64,000 nucleotides of DNA from Breznakibacter sp047600785 (GCA_047600785.1 JASGKH010000001.1:744001-808000), one strand, 5' to 3'; counted from the first letter of the stretch, positions 52,449-61,351 are shown. Notes: a model not told the origin generated them from the sequence alone. A program made the numbers and translations.

Positions 52449-53472
52449 ACGGAAGTTGTGAGAATTTTTTGAACCTTTTCGCGTAATAACACCATGCGAT
52501 GCTTCCCGCAAATATTTGAGGATGGAAGTTCCATAGCCTATTCGGGCCTAATTTTCTTCGTTTAGAGATCAATCTGGGCAAGTGGGCGTAGAACGAAAGA
52601 TGAGCCTTGAGAACGGCAAAAAAGAAACCGAACTTGAATGCCGAAAGAAATTGCAATGCGGCTGCTCCATCCAATATCATCCGCGAGAAAAGGGTCGTAA
52701 AAAGGTGTGCGGAAGGAAGGTTTTTGTAAAGCATGTATAAATTGTTCCGAAAATTCAGATAAGTTTTGCGGGGGTGTGATTGATGCAACGATGCCCCTCC
52801 GACATGATAAACAATACTTTGGGGTATATACCAGATTTTACCTCCTTTGTTTTTTATCCGCCAGCAAAGATCGATTTCTTCCATGTGGGCAAAAAAGTCT
52901 TCATCCAATCCGCCTAATTCTTTATAAAGATTCGAGTTGATGAGCAGGGCAGCTCCGCTTGCCCAAAAAATTTCGGTCGGACGGTCATATTGCCCGAGAT
53001 CTTCCTCTATTGTGTCCAGAATCCGGCCTCGACAGAACGGAAAACCGTATTGATCGATAAACCCGCCGGCTGCACCTGCATATTCGAAACAAGAAGGTTG
53101 TTTGTAGCTCTTGATCTTGGGCATGGCCGCATCAATGTGCCCATGCCCGGCAATAAATTCGAACATCCCGGCCAACCATTCTTTTTCGGGAACCGCATCG
53201 GAATTCAGCAGGATAAAATAATCGTCATCCAATGCTGCCAATGCCTTATTGTATCCTCCTGCAAAGCCGTAGTTCCGGTCGAGTACAATGGTGTGGACGG
53301 CAGGGAATTTCTCGTTTAAAAACTCTCTGCTTCCATCGGTTGATGCATTATCGGCCACGATCACCCTAACATTTGGATATAACGAGTTGGCCAATACTTC
53401 GGGAAGGAACTGTTCGAGCAACGGCTTGCCGTTCCAGTTGAGGATAACGACAGCAAGTGATGGATTATTCAT
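52429..53472 (-). CDS. Glycosyltransferase family 2 (rhamnosyltransferase-like)
   Basis: 347 residues. GT-A core: LAVVILNWNGKPLLEQFLP, VRVIVADNASTDGS, NYGFAGGYNKAL and LLNSDAVPE with the metal-binding motif; later FWASGAALLINSNLY and FFAHMEEIDLCWRIKNKGG, typical of rhamnosyl/dTDP-sugar type GT2 enzymes. The C-terminal part (about 270-330) has hydrophobic and basic stretches that may touch the membrane. Its start overlaps the acyltransferase gene by 8 bp, and its 3' end overlaps murF. Likely role in LPS or surface glycan building. Confidence 0.88.
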   Translation of the reverse strand: MNNPSLAVVILNWNGKPLLEQFLPEVLANSLYPNVRVIVADNASTDGSREFLNEKFPAVHTIVLDRNYGFAGGYNKALAALDDDYFILLNSDAVPEKEWLAGMFEFIAGHGHIDAAMPKIKSYKQPSCFEYAGAAGGFIDQYGFPFCRGRILDTIEEDLGQYDRPTEIFWASGAALLINSNLYKELGGLDEDFFAHMEEIDLCWRIKNKGGKIWYIPQSIVYHVGGASLHQSHPRKTYLNFRNNLYMLYKNLPSAHLFTTLFSRMILDGAAALQFLSAFKFGFFFAVLKAHLSFYAHLPRLISKRRKLGPNRLWNFHPQIFAGSIAWCYYAKRFKKFSQLPFTGLAE

Positions 53473-54382
53473 GGGCTACCTGTAATGAAGCGGCATCGAT
53501 GGCCAGCCGGTTAGGGCTGTACTTCCATCGTTTGTGCGACCAAAGCCAATATTCCGGTTTTTCGACAATCTGCTTTTCCAGCATGCGTACATGCTGTTCG
53601 GTGATTTCATAGTCGGCAGTAGCCTTTGGAGTATCTGTGACGGGAATTATGGTGGCTTTGTAGCGGCTACGGCCTGTTTTTTCTACCCTTAAAAATACGA
53701 CAGGGTCACCTGTGGCTTTGGCAATTTTTTCGGCACCCAGATGGATGGGGGTATTCTGGTTAAGAAATACCGTGCGATACTGGATTTTGACACGTGCGGG
53801 TGACTGGTCGGAGATAAGCCCGATTATGAAACGTTGGTTCTTACGTTTCAACATCAGGATCTCCCGCATGGTGGACTTCATCGTAAAATTGGATGTTCCG
53901 AATTTTGATCTCAATTTTAGCATGAACCGATCCATGTATTTGTTTTTCAACGGATGGTATACTTCAACTCCAAGGGGCGTCACGTGAAGGTTTATGGCCG
54001 GTATCCACTCCCAATTGCCATAATGCGCCAAAACTGCAATGACATCTTTGTTTTGTTTGGCGTAACTTTCGACGAGTTCGGTATTTTCAAATACCATCCG
54101 CCTTTTTATTTCGTTCTCCGAGATGGATTGCAGCTTTAATGTCTCGACAAAAAGATCACAAAAGTGGTGGTAATATCTATTTCTGATGGAAACAATCTCT
54201 TTGGTGTTAAGGTTTGGAAAAGAGTGGGTTAGGTTTTTCTCGATGATCGTCTTTCTGTATCCGGCAAGTCTTACCAATAAATACATTGCATCGGACAAGC
54301 GGTGCAATAACCAAAACGGAAGCAGGGATACTACCCAGAAAAAAGGTTGTATAATATAATATCCAACGGCCTGGAAGTTCAT
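53465..54382 (-). CDS. Lipid A biosynthesis acyltransferase (LpxL/HtrB family)
   Basis: 305 residues. An N-terminal membrane helix (about 8-30) is followed by the LPLAT fold: YRKTIIEKNLTHSFP, the catalytic His in LAHYGNWEW, VYHPLKNKYMD, LISDQSPA and YWLWSHKRWK near the end. The family adds a secondary acyl chain to lipid A at the inner face of the inner membrane. Genes of this type often sit with a glycosyltransferase in Bacteroidetes, and here the two overlap by 8 bp (53465-53472), pointing to translational coupling. The acyl donor and position cannot be told. Confidence 0.9.
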   Translation of the reverse strand: MNFQAVGYYIIQPFFWVVSLLPFWLLHRLSDAMYLLVRLAGYRKTIIEKNLTHSFPNLNTKEIVSIRNRYYHHFCDLFVETLKLQSISENEIKRRMVFENTELVESYAKQNKDVIAVLAHYGNWEWIPAINLHVTPLGVEVYHPLKNKYMDRFMLKLRSKFGTSNFTMKSTMREILMLKRKNQRFIIGLISDQSPARVKIQYRTVFLNQNTPIHLGAEKIAKATGDPVVFLRVEKTGRSRYKATIIPVTDTPKATADYEITEQHVRMLEKQIVEKPEYWLWSHKRWKYSPNRLAIDAASLQVAHE

Positions 54383-54448
54383 AAATAAAGGAAAATTTGA
54401 TGGCCAAATGTTACCGGGACAAAATGGTTTTTGTGCAATTAAAATATT

Positions 54449-55246
54449 TCATTCACTTAATAATTGCTTGACATCATCCATGAATTCATCAAAAACATGA
54501 TGGTTGGTCGCCACCAGTTCCTTGCCAAAAATATAATTGTTGCCCCCCTTAAAGTCCGACATTTTGCCTCCGGCTTCGAGTACCAGCAATGCGCCTGCGG
54601 CTACATCCCATGGATTCAGGTTGTATTCATAAAACGCTTCGAACCTGCCGCATGCCACATAGGCCAAATCCGTTGCCGCTGAGCCAAGCCTGCGGATCCC
54701 ATGGCTTTTGCGCATAAAGAAATCGAGCGATCTCAGAAACATGTTCATTTGGGCGAACATGGTATACGGAAATCCGGTAGCGACCAAACTGTCGGACACG
54801 GTTTTACGATCCGATACTTTTATGGGCTGGCCGTTGAGCCACGCTTTACCCCCTTTCCATGCATAGAAGCACTCGTCAAGTCCTATTTCGTAAACGATGC
54901 CAACTACCACCTGATCGTGCTCCATCAATGCGATGCTTATGGCAAACGGGGTAAGGCCATGAATGAAATTGGTCGTGCCGTCAATGGGGTCGATAACCCA
55001 ATTGTACACGTCGCCTTTGGCAGTTTCTGTATTTTCTTCGGCAATAAATCCTGCTTCGGGAAGAATTTGTTTTAGTCCGCTTACCAAACGTTGCTCCGAT
55101 CCTTTGTCAACATGCGTTACAAAATCATTTATCCCTTTACTTTCAATAGAGAGTTTGTTTTTTTGGCGTTCCGATTTCACAAAAGCTCCCGTTTCGCGGG
55201 CAAGTGCAACCACATCGTAACAAATTTTCTCAAAATAGCTATTCAT
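54449..55246 (-). CDS. Inositol monophosphatase family protein
   Basis: 265 residues from the ATG at 55244-55246 (MNSYFEKICYDVV); an upstream extension to 55360 is not family-like. Metal-binding motifs are complete: FIAEENTE (Glu), WVIDPIDGTTNFIHG (two Asp in the DPxDGT signature) and NPWDVAAGALLVLEAGG near the C-terminus. The closest roles are inositol-1-phosphatase or SuhB-like activity; related enzymes act on fructose bisphosphate, PAP or histidinol phosphate. The gene is 66 bp downstream of the lpxL-like start on the same strand and appears independent. Confidence 0.92.
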   Translation of the reverse strand: MNSYFEKICYDVVALARETGAFVKSERQKNKLSIESKGINDFVTHVDKGSEQRLVSGLKQILPEAGFIAEENTETAKGDVYNWVIDPIDGTTNFIHGLTPFAISIALMEHDQVVVGIVYEIGLDECFYAWKGGKAWLNGQPIKVSDRKTVSDSLVATGFPYTMFAQMNMFLRSLDFFMRKSHGIRRLGSAATDLAYVACGRFEAFYEYNLNPWDVAAGALLVLEAGGKMSDFKGGNNYIFGKELVATNHHVFDEFMDDVKQLLSE

Positions 55247-55479
55247 TGTTCGTTGTTTTTTGATAACAGGGACAGCGGGATTGATCAACCCCATACAGGT
55301 TTTCCAATACGGCTTTGTCTTGATGGCGCTGATTGGGCAACGAGATGACCGGGATACCATTTAAAGCAAGTTTGTTCTACGCTCCAGCGGTTTTTCCCTG
55401 AATAATCATATATCCCTGTCCTGCAAATGTGCAGCAAAGATAACAAACATCGGGTAGGTTAGGCCATGCGGATTCGTGT

Positions 55480-56253
55480 TTACCAGCTACCGCCTGCTCC
55501 GCCACCGCCAAAGCTACCGCCACCAAAACCCCCAAAGCCTCCCGATCCGGACGAAAAACCACCCCAGCTTCCCGAATGTTTTGAACTGGAGGCCATGCTG
55601 CCCATCAGTAACCAAAATGGGATATCGCTGCCACGGCGACTCATGTTCCGGGTTCCGGATCCGAATATTTTACTGAGAATGACGATAATAACGATAATGA
55701 TGAAAATAGCGATCACTCCGACACTCCCATTGCCTTGTTCTGCATATTGTTCGGCGGTGTACTCGCCACGGGTGAGTTCCATAATCACTTGGACGGCTGC
55801 TGACACGCCGCCTTGGTAATCACCTTGTTTGAACCGCGGAATCATCTCTTTATCCACAATCCGTTTGGCATAAGCATCGGGTACGGCACCTTCCAATCCA
55901 TATCCGGTGGCAATAAATACCTGGCCGCGTTCATTGCCGGTCTTTGGTTTCAAAAGGATCAAAATCCCGTTGTTCTTGCCCTTTTGTCCGATACCCCATT
56001 TCTCCCCCAGTTTAAAGGCGTAGTCACCCGCATCGGTTCCATCAAGTGATTGTACCGTTATTACGGCTACTTGAGTGGATGTTTCCTTTGCGAATGTGAC
56101 AAGTGTGTTCTCCAGATTTTGAACGAACGCCGGGTCGAACATCCCGGCAAAGTCGTTTACTAATTTTGGTGGCGTTGGTTTGTCCGGAATATTTTGTCCT
56201 TGCAGGTTGAACGAGAAAAGTATAGCGAGTAGAAATAGGATTGTATTTTTCAT
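55480..56253 (-). CDS. TPM-domain membrane protein (YgcG family)
   Basis: 257 residues. Signal peptide (about 1-19, ending LQG), TPM domain (about 30-160) with VNDFAGMFD, VAVITVQSLDG, KWGIGQKGKNNGILILL and TGYGLEGAVPD, a membrane helix (about 180-195, rich in Ile/Val) and a Gly/Ser-rich tail ending in GGGGAGGSW. TPM proteins of this layout sit near lemA in many bacteria. It is third in the order lemA, small TPM gene, this gene, all on the minus strand; the gap to the small TPM gene is 48 bp. The biochemical function is not settled. Confidence 0.9.
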   Translation of the reverse strand: MKNTILFLLAILFSFNLQGQNIPDKPTPPKLVNDFAGMFDPAFVQNLENTLVTFAKETSTQVAVITVQSLDGTDAGDYAFKLGEKWGIGQKGKNNGILILLKPKTGNERGQVFIATGYGLEGAVPDAYAKRIVDKEMIPRFKQGDYQGGVSAAVQVIMELTRGEYTAEQYAEQGNGSVGVIAIFIIIVIIVILSKIFGSGTRNMSRRGSDIPFWLLMGSMASSSKHSGSWGGFSSGSGGFGGFGGGSFGGGGAGGSW

Positions 56254-56301
56254 TTTATTGGGAATTATTTTGTACCATTTACTTTGGGTGGATTGTTCGA
56301 G

Positions 56302-56739
56302 TTACGACTTTCCGAACGATATTTCGTTGGGTAATTCGTTCACATCGTTGCTTTGGTACGGGAAATGGACTTTTAATTGTTGTCCGCATAGTTTGATTCC
56401 TTCGACCAATCCATTGGCATAAAGTCCTTGTTTGAAATGTGATATGATCAGTTCTTTGGTTTCGTCCCAAAAATCGGAGGATACTTTTGTGTTTATGCCT
56501 GCGTCGCCAATGATGGCAAATTTCCGGTCGGACGTGGACAAATAGAACAGGACGCCGTTTCGAAGCTCGGTTTTGTGCATCTCCAGTTTTCCAAACCAAT
56601 AAGAGGCACGGTCCAATACATCTTCGTGGCATGTTTTGTCAATATGCACACGAATTTCTCCCGATGTCTCTTCTTCTGCCAATCGAATGGCTTCAACGAT
56701 TGATTGTTGTTCGTGCTTATCGAAAAATTCACTTGGCAT
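56302..56739 (-). CDS. Soluble TPM-domain protein
   Basis: 145 residues with a single TPM domain (about 10-125): SIVEAIRLAEEETSGEIRVHI, ASYWFGKLEMHKTELRNGVLFYLS, KFAIIGDAGINTKV and a closing helix. There is no signal peptide or membrane helix, unlike its neighbour, so it appears cytoplasmic or membrane-peripheral. This short type commonly lies between lemA and a Gly-rich TPM gene in Bacteroidetes. It starts 118 bp after the lemA stop, with a terminator-like hairpin in between. Confidence 0.88.
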   Translation of the reverse strand: MPSEFFDKHEQQSIVEAIRLAEEETSGEIRVHIDKTCHEDVLDRASYWFGKLEMHKTELRNGVLFYLSTSDRKFAIIGDAGINTKVSSDFWDETKELIISHFKQGLYANGLVEGIKLCGQQLKVHFPYQSNDVNELPNEISFGKS

Positions 56740-56793
56740 TTTCTAGGTCTTTAGAGTGGTAAATTTCTTGTCGGATAAATTTGGTTAGGTGTA

Positions 56794-56830
56794 AAAAATG
56801 GATCTCGATCGGTGTTTTCCGATCGAGACC
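56794..56830 (-). terminator. Terminator after lemA
   Basis: Arms 56801-56812 and 56819-56830 pair at 11 of 12 bases plus a G-T, with a 6-base loop, followed on the minus strand by a short T-run (56794-56799). It may separate lemA from the TPM genes or act as an attenuator between them. Confidence 0.75.
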
Positions 56831-56857
56831 ATTTTAATATATTTTTCCTGTAATAAG

Positions 56858-57436
56858 TTAAAACTCCACTTTGGGGGCCTTGTCGGCACCAGCTTCGGCT
56901 TTAAAGAACGGTTTTTTCTCGAAACCAAACCAACCTGAATAGATCAGTTGGGGAAAGCTTTTTATTTTGGTGTTATAGATCCTTACCGCATCGTTGAATT
57001 TTTGGCGCTCGACGGTAATACGGTTCTCCGTGCCTTCCAGTTGGGCTTGAAGCTCTAAGAAATTTTGGTTGGCTTTTAGATCGGGATAGTTTTCCATCAC
57101 CATCATTAGACGGCCCAATGCGCCCGATAAACCTTGTTGCGATTCCTGGAATTGTGTCAGCGTTTGCTCATTTAACTGATCGGCCGAAATGTTTACGCTG
57201 GTAGCTTTGGCCCTTGCCTCCATGACAGCATCGAGGGTTTCTTTTTCGTGGGCGGCATAACCTTTCACCGTGTTGACAAGGTTGGGTATAAGATCGGCCC
57301 GACGTTGGTAAACGTTTTCAACCTGGGCCCATTGCGCATCAACGGCCTCGCTCATTTGAACCATGGTGTTATAGCCGCAGCTGGTCATAAATGGCAACAA
57401 TAAAATGGCGAAAAGTATTTTCTTCATCTGTTTCAT
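56858..57436 (-). CDS. lemA: LemA family protein
   Basis: 192 residues from the ATG at 57434-57436; another ATG at 57427 is possible. A hydrophobic leader ends in MTSC, so it may be a lipoprotein. The LemA domain follows: YNTMVQMSEAVDAQWAQVENVYQRRADLIPNLVNTVKGYA, ARAKAT, then the long helices with LSGALGRLMMVMENYPDLKANQNF and ENRITVERQKFNDAVRIYN, and the family tail FPQLIYSGWFGFEKKPFF. LemA proteins form helical bundles exposed outside the cytoplasm; function is unclear. It heads the lemA-TPM-TPM group. Confidence 0.93.
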   Translation of the reverse strand: MKQMKKILFAILLLPFMTSCGYNTMVQMSEAVDAQWAQVENVYQRRADLIPNLVNTVKGYAAHEKETLDAVMEARAKATSVNISADQLNEQTLTQFQESQQGLSGALGRLMMVMENYPDLKANQNFLELQAQLEGTENRITVERQKFNDAVRIYNTKIKSFPQLIYSGWFGFEKKPFFKAEAGADKAPKVEF

Positions 57437-57597
57437 GTTTGTGTTGTTTTTACTGACTTTAAATATACGCACACGATTCCAACAAACGTACTGCCAAATT
57501 GGTTTTTTTGCAAACAGACTGACATTATTTCGGATGAAGCGTCAATCTGGCATGTGAAATAAATGCCTGATTTTTAACTAATTTCTTTCCCCAATCA

Positions 57598-57629
57598 ATT
57601 GACAATGCTGCATAACTTCTATAACTTTA
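57598..57629 (+). promoter_or_regulatory. Likely promoter of the secreted protein gene at 57663
   Basis: ATTG (57598-57601) and TAACTTTA (57622-57629, 7 of 8 to TAnnTTTG) with a 20-base spacer, the same spacing as at 8891 and 61136. The ATG is 34 bp downstream. Confidence 0.45.
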
Positions 57630-57662
57630 AGGAGTTTCAATGTTTAACCTTAATTTCTAGCC

Positions 57663-59858
57663 ATGAAACGACTTTTACCCATGCTCATTGTAGGGACTGC
57701 CTTCATTTTTGACGGGACTGCCCAGACAACTGTTAATTTTGATAATGACGCTAAGTGGACCAAGGATGGAAATTCTTCTTTAAATAGTTATGCCAATGCC
57801 CATTCTTACGTCGATGGTGTTTTCTCTGCTTCCGGAGGACCGGCATTGCGTAATTCTACAGGAATGCAGGATAAATTTGTCGGGGCGTTGGGCACGTATT
57901 CGTGGCGATTAAAAGATGTTGGGACTGTTGAATGGACGATTAATATTGCAAGCGGAGGTGTTGGGGATTTTGAGATCAAGATCCGGCGTTGGGATGGAAG
58001 TCCATCACCGAATCTGACATTGGATTATTCTGTGGATGGGACAGACTGGACAAACGTGGTAACAATCAATAATGCAAGCCTTGGTGATACGAGCGATTGG
58101 AAAGTTTTCTGCGGCGTAATCAATAATGTATCGGACAATATCAAGATCCGGTTAAAGACGGCTGCCGGAGTTACGTCGTTCGAGCGCATAATGGTTGATG
58201 ACTTTTCGTGGTATGGTTATTCCGGGACTCCTGATGGAACTTTGAATTTGACATCCCCAACCGCAGGTTCTTACGAAACGAACCGATCCATTGATTTCTC
58301 TTGGACTTCGGAAAATGTCAAAAAGATACAATTTCAGATCCGTCCCAATGGCAATGCTCTTTGGGAAAATTTGGAGATTGATCCCGTAGATGCATCATTG
58401 GGACAATTGAGCGGGGAATCTTTCTCTGTTACCGATGGAGATTACGATCTAAGAATTGTGGATGCAGATAATATCGCTGTATATAGTAACATCGTGAAGG
58501 TAACTATGATCGATAAACATTTTGCAGGTTTGGCAGCTGGGGGGCTTTATCCGGATAGTGGGGAAGTGAATGTCCCCATCGATTTAATATCAAATTACAT
58601 GACGATTGGGTTCAAAGAGCCCGTGAGGTTTGGGAATGGTTGCATTTATTTAAAAAGAAGCGATGATAACGGTGTAGTGTGTACCTACACTGCGTCGAGC
58701 GATAATTGGATGTCCCATCCAGCACAGAAAAAGATGCTAATGTTGCGCATTTCAGACGATCTGGATAGAAATACCCAATATTATGTGGAGATTGAACCTG
58801 ACGCGATTGTTGATTTGGCTAATGAGCCTCATTATTTTGAAGGTTTTTCAAATCCCGAACAATGGACCTTTAAAACAGGGACTGAAAACTCTATTCTCCC
58901 GATATCTTTTTTACAATCTCCGGATGCCAATGGAAATTCTATTTTTGCAAATACAGAGGTCCCATATAAGACCGAGGGGATTGTAACGTACGTAACCGTA
59001 CGGAGCGATCCGGAATTGGGAGGGATGGTTAATTCCGGTTATTTTTTGCAGGATGGTACCGAAAGTTATTCGGGAATTTATGTGCGTCAAAATGGACACT
59101 CAGTTGAAGTTGGCGACCACGTGCAGGTTATTGGCACAATTACCGAATCCAATAAACTTACAGAACTGACTAACATTGAGTACACCAAAGTACTATCAAA
59201 GGATAATGAACTTTACGCTCCCCTGGAATTGACTTCCGGTTTGGCAGAATCCGACGAATCCATGTTGGTGAAAGTGGAAAATGTCAACGTGGCAAGTACA
59301 TTGTTCGGAGGGGAACTCGTGGTAAATAACAACAGCGTTACTTGTTCTATAAATGAATGTTTTTGTGCTATGCCCGTATCTTTCGGAGATGGTCAACTTA
59401 TTAGCATTGTTGGAATAGTGCACGATGACAATGGTCTCAGGCTTGCGCCGCGTAATGCGAACGATATACAGGCAATCCCAACATCTGTAGATGAGACGAC
59501 AGCGACCGGGGACCCCGTATTCGTGCAGTTAAGTGAAGGTGAATTACGCATTGTTTCTCAAGAATCTGTAGCATCTGTAAATTTGTATGATATAGATGGA
59601 ACATTATTGGCTCAGGCCACTAATGAATCGGATTCGAAAGACAAAGGAAAGGAAATAACAATTCCCATGAAAAGTGCCTCTACGGATATGCTCAATGTTC
59701 TTTCGAACACGGTATTGTACGCCAACGAGGCAGATGCAGATGACAAAGGGAAGGAGATTACCATCCCGATCAAAAAAATTGCGAGTACGGGTATTTATCT
59801 GGTGCAAATTACTTACTCGAACGGCACAACAGAGGTTGTCAAAATAATAAACCAATAA
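57663..59858 (+). CDS. Secreted multidomain protein with T9SS type A sorting domain
   Basis: 731 residues. Signal peptide about 1-20 (ending GTA before QTT). A beta-sandwich module (about 25-180), an Ig-like segment (about 195-280), an SbsA-type Ig-like domain (about 285-415: YPDSGEVNVPIDLISN), then an OB-fold module (about 420-600: TEGIVTYVTVRSDP, GYFLQDGT, GDHVQVIGTI) like those found in secreted Bacteroidetes nucleases. The last about 110 residues are a type A sorting domain (VNLYDIDGTLLAQ to STGIYLVQITYSNGTTEVVKI) that holds a duplicated KGKEITIP segment. I see no catalytic motif, so it may be a binding or structural surface protein. Monocistronic. Confidence 0.85.
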   Translation: MKRLLPMLIVGTAFIFDGTAQTTVNFDNDAKWTKDGNSSLNSYANAHSYVDGVFSASGGPALRNSTGMQDKFVGALGTYSWRLKDVGTVEWTINIASGGVGDFEIKIRRWDGSPSPNLTLDYSVDGTDWTNVVTINNASLGDTSDWKVFCGVINNVSDNIKIRLKTAAGVTSFERIMVDDFSWYGYSGTPDGTLNLTSPTAGSYETNRSIDFSWTSENVKKIQFQIRPNGNALWENLEIDPVDASLGQLSGESFSVTDGDYDLRIVDADNIAVYSNIVKVTMIDKHFAGLAAGGLYPDSGEVNVPIDLISNYMTIGFKEPVRFGNGCIYLKRSDDNGVVCTYTASSDNWMSHPAQKKMLMLRISDDLDRNTQYYVEIEPDAIVDLANEPHYFEGFSNPEQWTFKTGTENSILPISFLQSPDANGNSIFANTEVPYKTEGIVTYVTVRSDPELGGMVNSGYFLQDGTESYSGIYVRQNGHSVEVGDHVQVIGTITESNKLTELTNIEYTKVLSKDNELYAPLELTSGLAESDESMLVKVENVNVASTLFGGELVVNNNSVTCSINECFCAMPVSFGDGQLISIVGIVHDDNGLRLAPRNANDIQAIPTSVDETTATGDPVFVQLSEGELRIVSQESVASVNLYDIDGTLLAQATNESDSKDKGKEITIPMKSASTDMLNVLSNTVLYANEADADDKGKEITIPIKKIASTGIYLVQITYSNGTTEVVKIINQ

Positions 59859-59880
59859 AATTGTCTTGTGTTTTTCCTGA

Positions 59881-59906
59881 CAAAGCCATCCGAAAAGATG
59901 GCTTTG
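59881..59906 (+). terminator. Hairpin after the 57663 gene
   Basis: A perfect 10-bp stem (59881-59890 with 59897-59906) and 6-base loop, 22 bp past the stop. The tail is only moderately T-rich. Confidence 0.6.
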
Positions 59907-59972
59907 CTTGTTGTTACGCAACAAAGCGCGGTCTATGCGGAAGCTATTTTTGTCTGCAAATTGGGGTGGTGG

Positions 59973-60003
59973 TTTGCAAAAAATAAAAATACCTTTATAT
60001 TTG
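59973..60003 (+). promoter_or_regulatory. Promoter of the tRNA-Gly/tRNA-Leu unit
   Basis: TTTG at 59973-59976, a 19-base spacer, then TATATTTG at 59996-60003: an exact match to both Bacteroidetes promoter elements. The tRNA starts 28 bp downstream. This is the clearest promoter in the window. Confidence 0.85.
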
Positions 60004-60031
60004 CACCGCATTCGTGGAAACGAGCACCAAT

Positions 60032-60104
<73 letters not shown>

Positions 60105-60180
60105 CGTTTGGTTGATCTCTCTGAAGAAAATGGGTATAATTATTTTATTGCCCCTTTGTCATTAGAACGATTTTGGTTTT

Positions 60181-60265
60181 GCCCGGATGGTGGAATCGGT
60201 AGACACGCAGGACTTAAAATCCTGTGGCCATTGCGGCTGTGCGGGTTCAAGTCCCGCTCCGGGTA
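60181..60265 (+). tRNA. tRNA-Leu (anticodon TAA)
   Basis: 85 nt, class II with a long variable arm. Acceptor GCCCGGA pairs with TCCGGGT (first pair G-T); anticodon stem CAGGA/TCCTG with loop CTTAAAA (anticodon TAA); T-arm GCGGGTTCAAGTCCCGC. It lies 76 bp after tRNA-Gly and is followed by a terminator, so the two are probably co-transcribed. CCA is not encoded. Confidence 0.95.
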
Positions 60266-60271
60266 CAATAT

Positions 60272-60302
60272 AAAAGGAAGGCAAAGCCTTCCTTTTGTCT
60301 TT
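60272..60302 (+). terminator. Terminator of the tRNA unit
   Basis: A perfect 11-bp stem (60272-60282 with 60286-60296) and 3-base loop, with T-rich sequence at its 3' side. Confidence 0.8.
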
Positions 60303-60309
60303 TCGACCA

Positions 60310-61113
60310 TCAGTTTAAAATAAACCTTTCTACGACTTCGGCTACTCCATGGTGATTGTTTGAACCGACAATCACATCGGCAAAATGGCGGATGTCTGGT
60401 GCCACATTATCAACCCAGATCCCAAGTCCTGCATATTGTATCATGCTGAGATCATTGTGGGCGTTGCCAACGGCGATAATTTCTTTTGGAATGATCCCCA
60501 ATCGCTTTGCCAGACGATCAATGCTGGCCGCTTTATCGATTCCTTTAGACATTACCTCAAGAAAAAAAGGTTTTGAAATGGCGATGCTCAAACTTGGGTT
60601 GTCTTCTTTCAATTTTGTTTCCATCTTTTTCAATAGTTCCGGATGCTCGAGCAGGATACATTTGACGGCCGGTTGGGCAACGGCATCTTTAAAGCAGCCA
60701 ACTTTTTGATGGGGCATGCCGGTAAGGTGTTTTTCGATGTCAATGTATTCCGATTCGGTCTCGCTGACAATACTACCGTTTTGGTAAGTCAGGATATGGA
60801 GGCGGTTTGCCAAACTGAAATCGTGTAAGTCGTGGATTTGTTCGGCCGTCAATGACTGTTCAAATATGGCTTTCCCATTTGATAAATCTGTGATAATGGC
60901 CCCATTGTATGAAATGATGAACGAACCAAATCGTTGCAACTCCAGTTCTTTTGCGAATTGCATCATGGCTTGTGTAGGCCTGCCGGAGGCCAAGACCACG
61001 TAAATGCCCTTTTCCTGGGCCTTTATTAGTAAATCTTTATTACGTGGTGATATTTTATGGTCATCGGTTAATAGAGTGTCATCAAGGTCGAGGACCAACA
61101 TTTTATAAGTCAT
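60310..61113 (-). CDS. HAD-superfamily hydrolase, Cof type
   Basis: 267 residues. Motif I LVLDLDDTLLTDD (nucleophile Asp), motif II LASGRPT, a C2 cap with SYNGAIITD, motif III Lys in GIDKAASIDRLAKRLGI, and motif IV AVGNAHNDLSMI, then WVDNVAP. Cof-type enzymes dephosphorylate sugar phosphates or cofactors such as pyridoxal phosphate; the exact substrate cannot be told. One oddity: Cof enzymes usually have GDxxND in motif IV, but here it is GNAHND, so one of the acidic metal ligands is replaced by Asn. Convergent to the tRNA unit; its own promoter is visible. Confidence 0.93.
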   Translation of the reverse strand: MTYKMLVLDLDDTLLTDDHKISPRNKDLLIKAQEKGIYVVLASGRPTQAMMQFAKELELQRFGSFIISYNGAIITDLSNGKAIFEQSLTAEQIHDLHDFSLANRLHILTYQNGSIVSETESEYIDIEKHLTGMPHQKVGCFKDAVAQPAVKCILLEHPELLKKMETKLKEDNPSLSIAISKPFFLEVMSKGIDKAASIDRLAKRLGIIPKEIIAVGNAHNDLSMIQYAGLGIWVDNVAPDIRHFADVIVGSNNHHGVAEVVERFILN

Positions 61114-61135
61114 GCAGAATCGTTTTTGTTGGTGC

Positions 61136-61167
61136 CAAAACTATTTCATTTACAGATGAGTCCCAAT
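61136..61167 (-). promoter_or_regulatory. Promoter of the Cof-type hydrolase gene
   Basis: On the minus strand: ATTG (61164-61167), 20-base spacer, TAGTTTTG (61136-61143), exact to TAnnTTTG. The start codon is 22 bp downstream. Confidence 0.6.
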
Positions 61168-61225
61168 TCCGGAAGGTTAAAAATGCCTAATTGGGTCCTT
61201 GTATTTCCTTTACGGAAATACAAGG
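61162..61225. other. Two adjacent hairpins between mutS and the Cof-type gene
   Basis: Hairpin one: 7-bp stem, 61162-61168 with 61189-61195. Hairpin two: perfect 12-bp stem, 61197-61208 with 61214-61225, loop of 5. No clean T-run follows the larger one on either strand, so it may slow or end mutS transcription only weakly; it also overlaps the -33 region of the Cof promoter. Confidence 0.5.
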
Positions 61226-61351
61226 TTATCTGCCAATCATGAATATGAGACCGATGATTTGACCAGGGCCACAAGGAAAAAAGTACAAACGGTAGATACT
61301 AAAAGATCTCCATTCTTGGTCCGCTGTCCTCTTTTGGTCAAATAAACGAGG

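Noticed and set aside
55250..55380. Short minus-strand segment before the inositol monophosphatase gene with a protein-like stretch (NGIPVISLPNQRH)
   Set aside because: Only about 45 codons, bounded by stops, overlapping the phosphatase start, and no family recognised. Probably chance.
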